A stretch of 64,000 bases of DNA from a virus. Positions 32,448 to 40,831 of the stretch are shown here, in pieces. Within the stretch, counting starts at the first letter, position 1; each line of letters starts with the position of its first letter. Made by a program: the position numbers and the translations under genes. A model generated the notes under the pieces. It did no database searches, was not told the origin of the DNA, and saw nothing but the letters and a program-made list of their open reading frames with translations. The DNA is taken from positions 1 to 64,000 of the IMG/VR virus record IMGVR_UViG_3300036770_005504; one strand, 5' to 3'.

Positions 32448-33316
32448 TACGTTCCCCATTGATTTTTGAATAGTGGTACTTGAAGTCGATCGCTATATCT
32501 AAGACCGTTCTTCATTGCAAAGTCGGCAACACGTCGATTGTTTAAAGTATAGACACTTTCAACGCCTCCTACCGGCATGAGATAGCAAGGGCCTTGGAAA
32601 CCTTCTGCACGATATATGTCTAAAGTTTCTATAGCTTCTTCAGCATCATCTTCAGAGGCAACAACAAATTTAAGATATGTATAACCAACTTCCTCATATT
32701 CGCAGACAACGTCTGGGCGGATAGCTTCGTGTCGTTCCTCACCAGAGCAGCTAAGTTTAGCACTAACTGAAAATGTTACATCATCTCTGGATCTATCACT
32801 GCCCGACCAATTGACAAGATAGTTTTTAAATTCTGGTGTGAGTTTTTGAGTACCGTTGGTCTCGAAAGTGATTTCTTTAAGACCTGCCATCTTAGGATGA
32901 TTCAGTAGATCGGAATAAGCACGTTGCCAACCCAGCAATGGTTCACCGCCGGTGATTACTAAGTGTTCGTTTTGCCATTCTTTGTGTGGAAGGAGATCAA
33001 CAATATTTTGAGCTAGGCCATCAATCTCAACCAGTGGACTCAAATGTTTGAATTCTGGATAGACCGCAGCATAACTATCGCATCCTGTTTCGACTAATGG
33101 TAAACTTTTATAATCTTGATACCTATTAATATTATCAATAATAGAGACTACTTCAGGATTATGTGTTTCTTGATCTGGGATGGAGTTTTTGTCCCTGCCA
33201 AAGCCTTGACAACGAAAATTACAACCAAAAGTTCTTAGAAAGACACTGGGCACTCCCATATATCGGCCTTCGCCCTGAATAGAGTAAAATAGTTCCGATA
33301 TTTTAATTTTAGACAT
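32447..33316 (-). CDS. queE: 7-carboxy-7-deazaguanine synthase-like radical SAM enzyme
   Basis: 289 residues from MSKIKISELF. SIQGEGRYMGVPSVFLR at the start and ITGGEPLLGWQ near 130 are QueE marks. The cluster region reads CNFRCQGFG: the usual third Cys of CxxxCxxC is absent. A Cys in ETGCDSYAAV about 45 residues later could replace it. QueE converts 6-carboxytetrahydropterin to CDG. With FolE and QueD also present, a 7-deazaguanine pathway is likely. A ribosome-binding site AAGGA precedes the ATG. Confidence 0.8.
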   Translation of the reverse strand: MSKIKISELFYSIQGEGRYMGVPSVFLRTFGCNFRCQGFGRDKNSIPDQETHNPEVVSIIDNINRYQDYKSLPLVETGCDSYAAVYPEFKHLSPLVEIDGLAQNIVDLLPHKEWQNEHLVITGGEPLLGWQRAYSDLLNHPKMAGLKEITFETNGTQKLTPEFKNYLVNWSGSDRSRDDVTFSVSAKLSCSGEERHEAIRPDVVCEYEEVGYTYLKFVVASEDDAEEAIETLDIYRAEGFQGPCYLMPVGGVESVYTLNNRRVADFAMKNGLRYSDRLQVPLFKNQWGT

Positions 33317-33620
33317 GTTGATCCTTATTGATTGCCTGCCCATTGTCGCCTATGAAAATAGTTGACCATTTACGCAGTTTTGTTCTTTTGTTTACAGCAG
33401 CAGAATCTATGTTTGCTTGATTTATGAGATTATTTTCTACCAGCAGTTCTATCATACAGATTAAATCACCAATTTCTTCTTCAAGATGTTGACGATTATT
33501 TCTGTGATCTTTTGGGTTCATTCCTAAAAACCCAAATCTATTTACTTTACTAACTGCTTGGATTACCTCAGCACATTCTTCTTGCAATATAGCAAGTATT
33601 TCATCGGTATTGTCTATCAT
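33309..33620 (-). CDS. MazG-like pyrophosphohydrolase
   Basis: 103 residues. LQEECAEVIQAVSK (E-x-x-E) and HLEEEIGDLICMIELL (E-x-x-D) are the metal-binding helices. Similar phage proteins degrade dNTP analogues or alarmones. It overlaps both the methyltransferase and QueE genes by a few bases. Confidence 0.8.
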   Translation of the reverse strand: MIDNTDEILAILQEECAEVIQAVSKVNRFGFLGMNPKDHRNNRQHLEEEIGDLICMIELLVENNLINQANIDSAAVNKRTKLRKWSTIFIGDNGQAINKDQHV

Positions 33621-34393
33621 TTTTTAATTGCCTTCACACATAGATGCCATCCTAAATATTGTTTTATCGCCAATCTCATGGCCTCGGGCATGGCAGAAAA
33701 CCAAGGTTCTAAGACATAGTTACCACGACGATATTCTTCTACATTATACATGAAACAATGATTTTGTCTAATATCATTTATATCAAACAGCCCGGTAATT
33801 AACCAATGTATTTTGTCTACATCATATGTTTCTGCGTAGGGGCAACCGGCTTGAGCCTCATATTGATCAAGACCGGCTTGAATCATGGCAGATTTCCAAC
33901 TATGTTCAGCATAAACTAAAAATCTAAATTCTCCTTGGTCCTTGAGTAAGTTGTGGGCATTTTGAACTATCTGTCGTGGTTGTGGACTATGATGTATCAC
34001 TCCCATACTATAAACCAAATCAAATTGACCCAAATGTTTCAATTGTGACCAATCGGTGGAATCTAGACAAAAAAATTGTGCTTCTAATTGCTGAATTGAA
34101 AACCGTTTTCGACAAAGATCTACACTGTTTTGACTGATGTCTATGCCCACATATTCAGCGCCGTGGCGAACGAATTGCTCGGCATCAGTGCCAATACCGC
34201 ATCCAATTTCCAAAACTCTGCGCCCTTGCCAAAGATGAAAATTTGCCAATTCATGGATATGTGGTTCTACAAAATATCTACGATGAGTTATTTCGTTCCA
34301 ATATTGTGCAGTGTCAGGATCGGCCCGACTATGCAATACATTACAAGGTTGATTATCCCAGTATTCGACGATTTTTTGTTCTAAATTTTTCAT
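33617..34393 (-). CDS. SAM-dependent methyltransferase
   Basis: 258 residues. RVLEIGCGIGTDAEQFVRHG (motif I), YVGIDISQNSVDLCRKRF (motif II) and FDLVYSMGVIHHSPQPRQIV (motif IV) define a class I enzyme of the UbiE/small-molecule type. The substrate is unknown. It is coupled by a 4-base overlap to the glycosyltransferase at 34390. Confidence 0.8.
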   Translation of the reverse strand: MKNLEQKIVEYWDNQPCNVLHSRADPDTAQYWNEITHRRYFVEPHIHELANFHLWQGRRVLEIGCGIGTDAEQFVRHGAEYVGIDISQNSVDLCRKRFSIQQLEAQFFCLDSTDWSQLKHLGQFDLVYSMGVIHHSPQPRQIVQNAHNLLKDQGEFRFLVYAEHSWKSAMIQAGLDQYEAQAGCPYAETYDVDKIHWLITGLFDINDIRQNHCFMYNVEEYRRGNYVLEPWFSAMPEAMRLAIKQYLGWHLCVKAIKK

Positions 34394-35217
34394 TGATTAA
34401 CATCGATCCTAGTCAGTCGATTTTTAGTATCTGCAGCATACATTTTTGCCCAAATATCAATCTTGCCAGCACAACCATCTCGGAACCAATCACAAATTCG
34501 ATTTTCGGTTTTTTCGATATAATTGCAAATTTTGTTGGCATCGCGTAAACGAATCTCTCTCCAATTACTGTGATTAAAGTCACGGGGGTCGTTGTGATTA
34601 CCTTCTAACATGGGACGATTTTTGTATGTTTCGTCGTTGTTGAGACCAGTTAGATCAAATCTTTCATGATGAACAAATACTGGTATATCGACCATGATGT
34701 CTAGTAGATATGCAATATGACTGACCCATGCATCATTGATCTGATGTGGGCTGATATACCCAGTGACCTGTGTCCACTCACGGGGAATAATAGGAAAGAT
34801 AGCATAGGGATGTTGATTAGTAGTTTCGGCTCTTAAAACTCGAAACTGCCCTGTATATTTTTTAATTTCTAAATCCCAATCCTGTGTGTCCATCACTGCA
34901 TCGTCATTGTAAAAAAACAACCAATCACCTTGACTGATCCGGGCCAATGCATTGAGATATTCATTGAGTCGAATATAACCAATGGGATTAAATGCCATTG
35001 CAGTATACCCACATCGATATTGCGTCTCTAACAATTTTTTAAGATCGGTGGTGGCAAAATTAATTACTTCTTTGTCATCTCGATCTAATGCCAATAGTAT
35101 TTCGATTTGTGTGGGATCATGTGCTCGTGACAACAAAGAAACCAAAGATTTTTCCAAAGATTGTATTCGTCCACGAGTGGGTAACAGTATACTGATTTTG
35201 TATTTTTGTTGATTCAT
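34390..35217 (-). CDS. GT-A glycosyltransferase-like protein (family 2 type)
   Basis: 275 residues. ISILLPTRGRIQSLEKSL at the N-terminus, EILLALDRDD and GDWLFFYNDDAVMD near 120 (DxD-like) match the nucleotide-sugar-binding fold. The acceptor is unknown; it could decorate DNA, virion or host glycans. Confidence 0.72.
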   Translation of the reverse strand: MNQQKYKISILLPTRGRIQSLEKSLVSLLSRAHDPTQIEILLALDRDDKEVINFATTDLKKLLETQYRCGYTAMAFNPIGYIRLNEYLNALARISQGDWLFFYNDDAVMDTQDWDLEIKKYTGQFRVLRAETTNQHPYAIFPIIPREWTQVTGYISPHQINDAWVSHIAYLLDIMVDIPVFVHHERFDLTGLNNDETYKNRPMLEGNHNDPRDFNHSNWREIRLRDANKICNYIEKTENRICDWFRDGCAGKIDIWAKMYAADTKNRLTRIDVNQ

Positions 35218-35453
35218 AAAAAAGACTTTATCAAAGGTGGCAAATATATTATTGTAATTACTGTTTGAACAGTCAACAAACTATATTTTTTCCACATTAT
35301 AGCTTGTATTGCCCAACCTAAATTACTTAAAAAAAGAAACCAAATGTTTAATGGATATATGTTGAGTGAGGTCAATACAGCACCAATAATCAGTAATGCA
35401 GTAATACCCCACTCAAACCAAAATGTCCAGGGTTGCCTGAACAATTTTATCAT
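35214..35453 (-). CDS. Small two- to three-helix membrane protein
   Basis: 79 residues with hydrophobic segments ITALLIIGAVLTSLNIY, IWFLFLSNLGWAIQAIM and VQTVITIIYL. Similar small proteins occur in T4-like phages as I recall. It is coupled to the YhhQ-type transporter by a 4-base overlap, so it may assist transport. Confidence 0.65.
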   Translation of the reverse strand: MIKLFRQPWTFWFEWGITALLIIGAVLTSLNIYPLNIWFLFLSNLGWAIQAIMWKKYSLLTVQTVITIIYLPPLIKSFL

Positions 35454-36145
35454 TTCATGTCTCTAGCTTCTTCGCGTGTGGGTGCTAGACTTACCAATGG
35501 AGTCAGCAGTAAAATAATAACCAATTTAAACAATGTTGACCCGGACACGATTCTTGCAATTGCAGTGTCAAATGCCATGACCGAACCACCGAGAATCATC
35601 GGGAAAACAATAAATGCCAAAATTGTAAAAAATACAGCATCAACTGGCAAGCTCAGTAAGTTACTAAAGAATGTTCTAGCCCAACTGCTGTAGTCACGAT
35701 CCCATAACCATTGATAGATATAAGTATTAACCCATTGACTAATAATAGTTGCTATCTCTGAACCTAATACGATTCCCAGACTCATTCGAAAAACTGCATC
35801 AAAATTCACACTGGGTCGAAAACTCGGGGCAGGCAAAAAAGTCATTGCATACATAAATGCTGCAATAGCTAAATTCAATACTACACCAATCAGGATTGTT
35901 TGTCGAACAATCTCAGCACCGGCCAGTTTGTGCAACATATCGCGAACCACAAATACCACAGCAAATAATAGTGCCCCGGCTGGTGTTACTACCCAACCAA
36001 AATCTAAAAACTTCGCCGCAGCAAAATCTGCCACTGTCATGGTCATGATCAGGGTAGCAGCTAATCCCAAAATCCAATAGAACGTTTTGTGATCTAATGT
36101 CATTGATGGATGATTTAAAAATTTATCATGTAATGAAGTTGTCAT
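35450..36145 (-). CDS. yhhQ: YhhQ-type queuosine-precursor transporter
   Basis: 231 residues with about six membrane helices, and the family segments VVRDMLHKLAG, LGIVLGSEIATIISQ and SNLLSLPVDAVFFT. YhhQ/VUT proteins import 7-deazaguanine precursors (preQ0, preQ1) through the inner membrane. Its place between QueD and QueE supports a role in feeding phage DNA modification. Confidence 0.85.
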   Translation of the reverse strand: MTTSLHDKFLNHPSMTLDHKTFYWILGLAATLIMTMTVADFAAAKFLDFGWVVTPAGALLFAVVFVVRDMLHKLAGAEIVRQTILIGVVLNLAIAAFMYAMTFLPAPSFRPSVNFDAVFRMSLGIVLGSEIATIISQWVNTYIYQWLWDRDYSSWARTFFSNLLSLPVDAVFFTILAFIVFPMILGGSVMAFDTAIARIVSGSTLFKLVIILLLTPLVSLAPTREEARDMK

Positions 36146-36167
36146 TTTTTTCCTTTTCTAGAATGTG

Positions 36168-36175
36168 TATTTAAA
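36168..36175 (-). promoter_or_regulatory. Late-type promoter (TTTAAATA)
   Basis: Minus strand, +1 expected near 36162. The leader holds AAAGGAAA before the YhhQ ATG. Confidence 0.4.
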
Positions 36176-36179
36176 ATTA

Positions 36180-36710
36180 TTACAAAGATGACTCGTATAT
36201 AGCACTATTGCCTGTGTGCTCAAAAACTTCTACCGAACGCAAACGAACATTAGCGCCCACAGGATAACGTGCTTCGAATAATCGACCATCTGGATGTGTC
36301 CACCCTCGCCCTTCTTGATATGCTTGGAGTATTTCGTTCATTGTTCGATATGCCAACTCAGCAAATTTTTCACAGCCCACAGCTTCTACAATCCGTAGAT
36401 CGCATACCCCACCTTGATCCTGTAGACCCAATTGAGCCATTTGCTTGAACATTTTGAGATGTGGATCATCCTGTGCAATGATCAGGGTATGATCAAATTG
36501 CCATTCGCTCCATTCCTTAAAGGCCTTAAGCCCGCCGAAATCCATGACCCAATTACGATCATCTAATGTTGAGCTTTCGAATACCAATCTGATTCCTATG
36601 CTATAGCCATGTAGAAGCGAACAATGGCTATGAGTCGATCGCCACTGTCTAAAACAGCAACTCAGTCCTCGATCATTGCCATAGGTTTTTGTTGATAGGT
36701 AAGTTGCCAT
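36180..36710 (-). CDS. queD: 6-carboxytetrahydropterin synthase (QueD)
   Basis: 176 residues of the PTPS/QueD T-fold family. FRQWRSTHSHCSLLHGYSIG supplies zinc His residues and the catalytic Cys region, WVMDFGGLKAFKEW follows, then QFDHTLII (catalytic His/Asp) and VEVFEHTGNSAIY (pterin-binding Glu). It acts after FolE and before QueE. Confidence 0.85.
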   Translation of the reverse strand: MATYLSTKTYGNDRGLSCCFRQWRSTHSHCSLLHGYSIGIRLVFESSTLDDRNWVMDFGGLKAFKEWSEWQFDHTLIIAQDDPHLKMFKQMAQLGLQDQGGVCDLRIVEAVGCEKFAELAYRTMNEILQAYQEGRGWTHPDGRLFEARYPVGANVRLRSVEVFEHTGNSAIYESSL

Positions 36711-36717
36711 AACTTAG

Positions 36718-37410
36718 TTATTCCTCACGATTACCAAATAAGTTTAGTAGTGATAAGAATATATTAATGAAATTAAGATACAATGTCAATGCTCCTATAA
36801 TCTCAACATTGCCATTTCCTGCTAGACTAACCGATTCTCGAATACGTTGTGTATCCCAAGCAGTTAGTCCCAAAAAGACTACCACAGCAATGGCCGAGAT
36901 CACCATAGACATAACACTACTACCGATGAAAACATTGATGATACTGGCAATGACAACTGCAATCAAGCCCACAAACATAAACTGGCCCATACTTTCGAGA
37001 CTTTTTTTGGTAAAATATCCATAAAAGCTCATTGTGCCAAATAAAATAGCAGCCGCCATAAAGGCACTGATAATACTACCTGTGGTATAGACCATAAAAA
37101 TAGTAGCAGTGCTAATACCCATCAATGCAGCAAATCCATGCAGCATCAATAGTGCAATTTCACGAGGCGGGTTGGCATTTAATGCCATAGTGATGCCAAA
37201 AATTGCTGCCAATGGGGCAAAAATCACAATCCATTTGACCCATCCAGTAAACAAAAAGCTCATCAACGCTGGACTGGTGCTGATCAATAATCCCACAATC
37301 ATACTGGTCAAAACTGCCAACATCATGTGATTGTATACACGTAACATGGCAGAATTGATTTCACTAGCACTGCGATAAATTGATGCAGTTTCGATCGAGT
37401 TCATTAGCAT
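36718..37410 (-). CDS. Bax-inhibitor-1/YccA-like membrane protein
   Basis: 230 residues, seven predicted hydrophobic helices. FYGYFTKKSLESMGQFMFVGL and LTAWDTQRIRE are typical of bacterial BI-1/YbhL-type proteins. The family conducts Ca2+ or guards membrane integrity. Homologues occur in several phages. It may modulate the host membrane during infection (inference). Confidence 0.82.
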   Translation of the reverse strand: MLMNSIETASIYRSASEINSAMLRVYNHMMLAVLTSMIVGLLISTSPALMSFLFTGWVKWIVIFAPLAAIFGITMALNANPPREIALLMLHGFAALMGISTATIFMVYTTGSIISAFMAAAILFGTMSFYGYFTKKSLESMGQFMFVGLIAVVIASIINVFIGSSVMSMVISAIAVVVFLGLTAWDTQRIRESVSLAGNGNVEIIGALTLYLNFINIFLSLLNLFGNREE

Positions 37411-37424
37411 ATAATTATTCTCCT

Positions 37425-38111
37425 TTATCGATGACAGTTATTGACAATGTTCATAAATTCCAATCTGACAGAATTGTCAGTTTTGAACACCCCTCCAAGT
37501 TTACTGGTCACTGTGGAACTACCAGTATCTTGAATGCCTCTACTTTTTACACAATAATGTTGTGCATCAATTACCACTGCAATATTATCTGTTTCTAGAA
37601 TGTATTGTAGTGCGTGATAGATCTGTTCAGTCAACCGTTCTTGAATTTGAGGACGTTTGCTGAAATATTCAACCACTCGATTAATTTTACTCAACCCTAA
37701 CACTTTGCCATTGGGAATATAGGCCACGGTGGCTAGCCCATCAATGACAACTCCGTGATGTTCACAGTTACTTTGCACATTGACATTACGTTCTACTACC
37801 ATTTCGTCGTAGCGCATTTTATTATCCACTGTGGTGCACTTGGGGAAATTTTCTTCTTTGAGTCCAAAATAAATTTCATTGATATACATTTTGGCCATGC
37901 GGTTTGGTGTTTCTGCCAAACTGTCATCATTGAGATCCATGCCCACAGTTTTCCAGATTGTAGTAAATGCTTGCTCTAAGATATCAATTTTCTTTTTATT
38001 CTCCACAGATAGAGCTGTGTCGATAATGGGTGTTTCTACTCCCATTTTAATTAGATGTTGACGGATTTTGTGACCCAGGACGGGATCACATTTGGTTTTA
38101 TCGAAACTCAT
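37425..38111 (-). CDS. folE: GTP cyclohydrolase I
   Basis: 228 residues, close to the usual length. SNCEHHGVVIDGLATVAYIP has the zinc Cys and His residues, GLSKINRVVEYFSKRPQIQE is the signature, and VVIDAQHYCVKSRG has the second zinc Cys. It makes dihydroneopterin triphosphate from GTP, the first step towards preQ0/CDG. A hairpin and a late promoter lie upstream. Confidence 0.93.
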   Translation of the reverse strand: MSFDKTKCDPVLGHKIRQHLIKMGVETPIIDTALSVENKKKIDILEQAFTTIWKTVGMDLNDDSLAETPNRMAKMYINEIYFGLKEENFPKCTTVDNKMRYDEMVVERNVNVQSNCEHHGVVIDGLATVAYIPNGKVLGLSKINRVVEYFSKRPQIQERLTEQIYHALQYILETDNIAVVIDAQHYCVKSRGIQDTGSSTVTSKLGGVFKTDNSVRLEFMNIVNNCHR

Positions 38112-38157
38112 ATTTGTTCTCCTTACTCAAATTCTGAGATTGCTTGATAACGAAAAT

Positions 38158-38181
38158 GTTGAGATCTATCATACCTCAACA
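38158..38181 (-). terminator. Hairpin after the glycosyltransferase gene
   Basis: Seven-base arms (38158-38164 and 38175-38181) followed on the minus strand by TTTTCGTT. It is a weak terminator for the 38192 gene or a structured leader for folE. Confidence 0.4.
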
Positions 38182-38185
38182 ATGA

Positions 38186-38193
38186 TATTTATT
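38186..38193 (-). promoter_or_regulatory. Late promoter for folE (AATAAATA)
   Basis: Minus strand, overlapping the stop codon of the glycosyltransferase. +1 is near 38180. The leader ends with AAGGAG before the folE ATG. Confidence 0.5.
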
Positions 38194-39370
38194 AATATTT
38201 TTCTTGACTAGTATATTTGCGATAATCGACACTATCACGACGCCAATGATCTGCCTGACCTTGCATAATATCAACAATTCTGTCAATGGTTTTATCAGTC
38301 CAGTCGCTGATCTTACCTTGATTTGCATGTGGTGATTCTAGTAATTTTTCCAGTTTGTTTAAGGCATCTGTCAATGACCAAGGAATATACATTCTTTCAT
38401 GGTCGTTAGCAAATGTTTCCGGAAAACTTCGATATGCAGGATATAAGACATTGCAGCCTAGTGCATCAGCTTCACTGACTGTATTGGAAACCCAATCTTG
38501 CAGAGCGCAATTAAAGAGGACTCGTGTATTGTTTAATAAGGCATAGTAGTCATTTTTCGTGAGATTGGTATAGATCTTAAGTAGACCTTGTTGTTCTAAC
38601 TCACGAGCTTGTGTGACATGATCGAGATTGTTACTACGCAGTTCAGAGGCACCAGACAGCACACAGAATTCCACAGGCATATTGGGATAACGTCGGTGCC
38701 ATTCTTTAATCAAGTCCATATAAAAGTCGGGTTGTTTTTCCTGATCCCATCGTGCTGCAAATCCCACACGCATAGCACGCTGCTCAAATGGTCTAATGTC
38801 TTTTACTCGTTCTTTTACTTCTTCTTTGCCAAATGCAAGACCGCTGACATTATAGATAGGAGCAGACCATCCGGCAATGCGCATATGCGCTACCATTTCT
38901 TCATTGGTGGCCAATACTCCATCTACGAATTCGTTGACCATTTTTTCATAAAGGCCCATCCATTTCGACATACCCCACACATGAACGAAATCGTCCGGAT
39001 CAATGGATTGAGCAAGACAGCGGACAAAAATGCGAGGACGCTGATCAGCATTAATTTGATTGAGAATATAAGGTAAGCTCTCGATACCGGGTTGAAACAT
39101 GTCTTCAAAAAATATGACATCATTGCAGTCGATCTCTCCGTTACGCATCATTTGAACAAGATTCATCATTTGGCTCATGCTAAAATAACTGCGACCATGA
39201 GCATCTAACACTTGTCCTACAGAAATAGCTCGAGTGTTATCTAAAGTGGACCCAGGCACATATACTACGTTTAATCCTCTACGGTCAAACACACGACGAT
39301 TCCATTCTGTCAGCTGTAGAGTGTATCTTTCTTGGTATGGTTCGAGTCCCATATAGATCAATTTTCTCAT
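38192..39370 (-). CDS. GT-B glycosyltransferase (family 1/4-like)
   Basis: About 392 residues from MRKLIYMGLEP; this ATG overlaps the upstream stop (ATGA). ATNEEMVAHMRIAGWSAPIYNV and VGFAARWDQEKQPDFYMDL mark the start of the C-terminal Rossmann lobe, and ALQDWVSNTVSEADALGCNVLYP is the E-x7-E-like nucleotide-sugar site. It could glucosylate phage DNA, as T4 enzymes do, or modify surface glycans. The sequence alone does not decide. Confidence 0.75.
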   Translation of the reverse strand: MRKLIYMGLEPYQERYTLQLTEWNRRVFDRRGLNVVYVPGSTLDNTRAISVGQVLDAHGRSYFSMSQMMNLVQMMRNGEIDCNDVIFFEDMFQPGIESLPYILNQINADQRPRIFVRCLAQSIDPDDFVHVWGMSKWMGLYEKMVNEFVDGVLATNEEMVAHMRIAGWSAPIYNVSGLAFGKEEVKERVKDIRPFEQRAMRVGFAARWDQEKQPDFYMDLIKEWHRRYPNMPVEFCVLSGASELRSNNLDHVTQARELEQQGLLKIYTNLTKNDYYALLNNTRVLFNCALQDWVSNTVSEADALGCNVLYPAYRSFPETFANDHERMYIPWSLTDALNKLEKLLESPHANQGKISDWTDKTIDRIVDIMQGQADHWRRDSVDYRKYTSQEKY

Positions 39371-39588
39371 GCCAGTCCTTCGAGTTTTTTTAGATCTTCG
39401 GCCCATTGATTTTTAAAATTTTTGCCGGCTGCATATTTACTATATTGTTGCCAGGCATAGCTGCGAAAGTTATTGATATCATTTTCACTATAACGATATC
39501 CATACTCACGACAGAAATTGAGATATTTTTCTAGCAGATCAAACACTTCAGATACTTGTGGGTTATGTTGAATTTTAATTTTTGACAT
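39367..39588 (-). CDS. Small helical phage protein
   Basis: 73 residues, predicted helical (VFDLLEKYLNFCREYGYRYS). Overlaps the glycosyltransferase start by 4 bases. Function unknown. Confidence 0.6.
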   Translation of the reverse strand: MSKIKIQHNPQVSEVFDLLEKYLNFCREYGYRYSENDINNFRSYAWQQYSKYAAGKNFKNQWAEDLKKLEGLA

Positions 39589-39594
39589 AATATA

Positions 39595-40026
39595 TTACCT
39601 TGATTGTGGATATTGAATAAAACAACCGTTCTCGCCGTCCTCGGACACTTCGATCCAGACATCTCGTTGAGGATATCGAGCCGAAATTTGTAAATAAAGA
39701 TCGTCGGCTATCATTTCGCAACTTTTGTAATCTAGTTGCAAAACACCTTGTGGGCCAGAATACAACCCTTCAAGCCATCTTTTAAATTGTATGAATTCAA
39801 TGTCTCGGTCGTCTGTAAAGACATCAATCCAAACACGAAAGTGAAAAATATGCCTATGAGGGCTCGCCAAAAAACTGACGTCATACTGGTCTCCTGTGGC
39901 TAGTAATGGATCTGTGGCAGCAGCCGGGTAACAATGAATACCTTCTTTTTGAAAGGTCACCCAGATTTTTCGTTGTGCAACAGCAATGGTATGATCGATT
40001 TTGATTCGTTCAGAATGTGTGATCAT
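39595..40026 (-). CDS. PTPS/QueD-like T-fold protein, divergent
   Basis: 143 residues. ASPHRHIFHFRVWIDVF resembles the QueD His-x-His strand, DIEFIQFKRWLEG the DF-x-x-LK strand, and DVWIEVSEDGENG the pterin-binding Glu region. Conserved catalytic residues are not all obvious. A canonical QueD lies at 36180, so this may be a second or repurposed enzyme. Alternatively it is an unrelated conserved phage protein. Confidence 0.4.
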   Translation of the reverse strand: MITHSERIKIDHTIAVAQRKIWVTFQKEGIHCYPAAATDPLLATGDQYDVSFLASPHRHIFHFRVWIDVFTDDRDIEFIQFKRWLEGLYSGPQGVLQLDYKSCEMIADDLYLQISARYPQRDVWIEVSEDGENGCFIQYPQSR

Positions 40027-40295
40027 GATTTTAATGACTCCAAAGTGATAATTTTTGTAATAGTATCAGAAATATCATCGCTGTTGGCAATGACATACAA
40101 ATTATAATTATGTCGATCTATTTTATTGACTTGTTCGGGAGCAATAACTTGAATTACTGTGCCACCATTGGCACGGTATACATTAAATCGAATAGGTCGA
40201 TCGGTCAATGATATATAATCATTGTCCACCGGGGTTGTCAAATTGCCGAGCAATTCTTGCTTTTTTGGAAATATTTTACGCCATAACTTTTTCAT
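40023..40295 (-). CDS. Small hypothetical phage protein
   Basis: 90 residues with a basic N-terminus and beta-rich middle (RFNVYRANGGTVIQVIAP). Coupled by 4-base overlaps on both sides. Function unknown. Confidence 0.6.
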   Translation of the reverse strand: MKKLWRKIFPKKQELLGNLTTPVDNDYISLTDRPIRFNVYRANGGTVIQVIAPEQVNKIDRHNYNLYVIANSDDISDTITKIITLESLKS

Positions 40296-40831
40296 AATGG
40301 TTGATCTTGGTTGTATTTAGACCAATCAGTAAATACTGATCGATCCGTAAGTTGATTGACATAATGACACCATACTCCGGGGTTACTGCAATTAAAATCT
40401 CGATCGTCGATTTTTAATACTGCATTATACCCCAGTTGACTTAGATACGGTATTGGTGCACTGATCATGGGAATAAATTGATTGTTTTCACACAAACCAC
40501 TTTCAAGTAGCCCTTCGACTTGGCTGATATTGATATCTAAACTACACCAAAATCCATGTGCTAAACAAATTTCGATCATATTTTCCCATTGACTCCAATT
40601 TTTGTAGTCGTTGGTAGTTATTGTAATCGGGAAACTGCGATCAGCACCGAAGTAAATATGTGTGATATGTTTTTGACAATCACTGTCCTGTTTTGACTGT
40701 TGAACAATTTCAAGAATTTTTTCAACTGGTTGAACCCCGATTACGAACAATGTAGTTCTACCGTAAGCAGGAGTGTGTTCGACCTCTTGACCAATAAAAA
40801 AGTCTCTGTCTTGGTGATTGGGTCTATTCAT
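40292..40831 (-). CDS. Conserved phage protein next to dpdA
   Basis: 179 residues. VEHTPAYGRTTLFVIGVQP at the N-terminus, THIYFGADRSFP and LKIDDRDFNCSNPGVWCHYV at the end suggest an alpha/beta barrel-like domain. It overlaps dpdA by 4 bases, so a role in DNA-base modification is plausible. I do not recognise a characterised family. Confidence 0.6.
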   Translation of the reverse strand: MNRPNHQDRDFFIGQEVEHTPAYGRTTLFVIGVQPVEKILEIVQQSKQDSDCQKHITHIYFGADRSFPITITTNDYKNWSQWENMIEICLAHGFWCSLDINISQVEGLLESGLCENNQFIPMISAPIPYLSQLGYNAVLKIDDRDFNCSNPGVWCHYVNQLTDRSVFTDWSKYNQDQPL

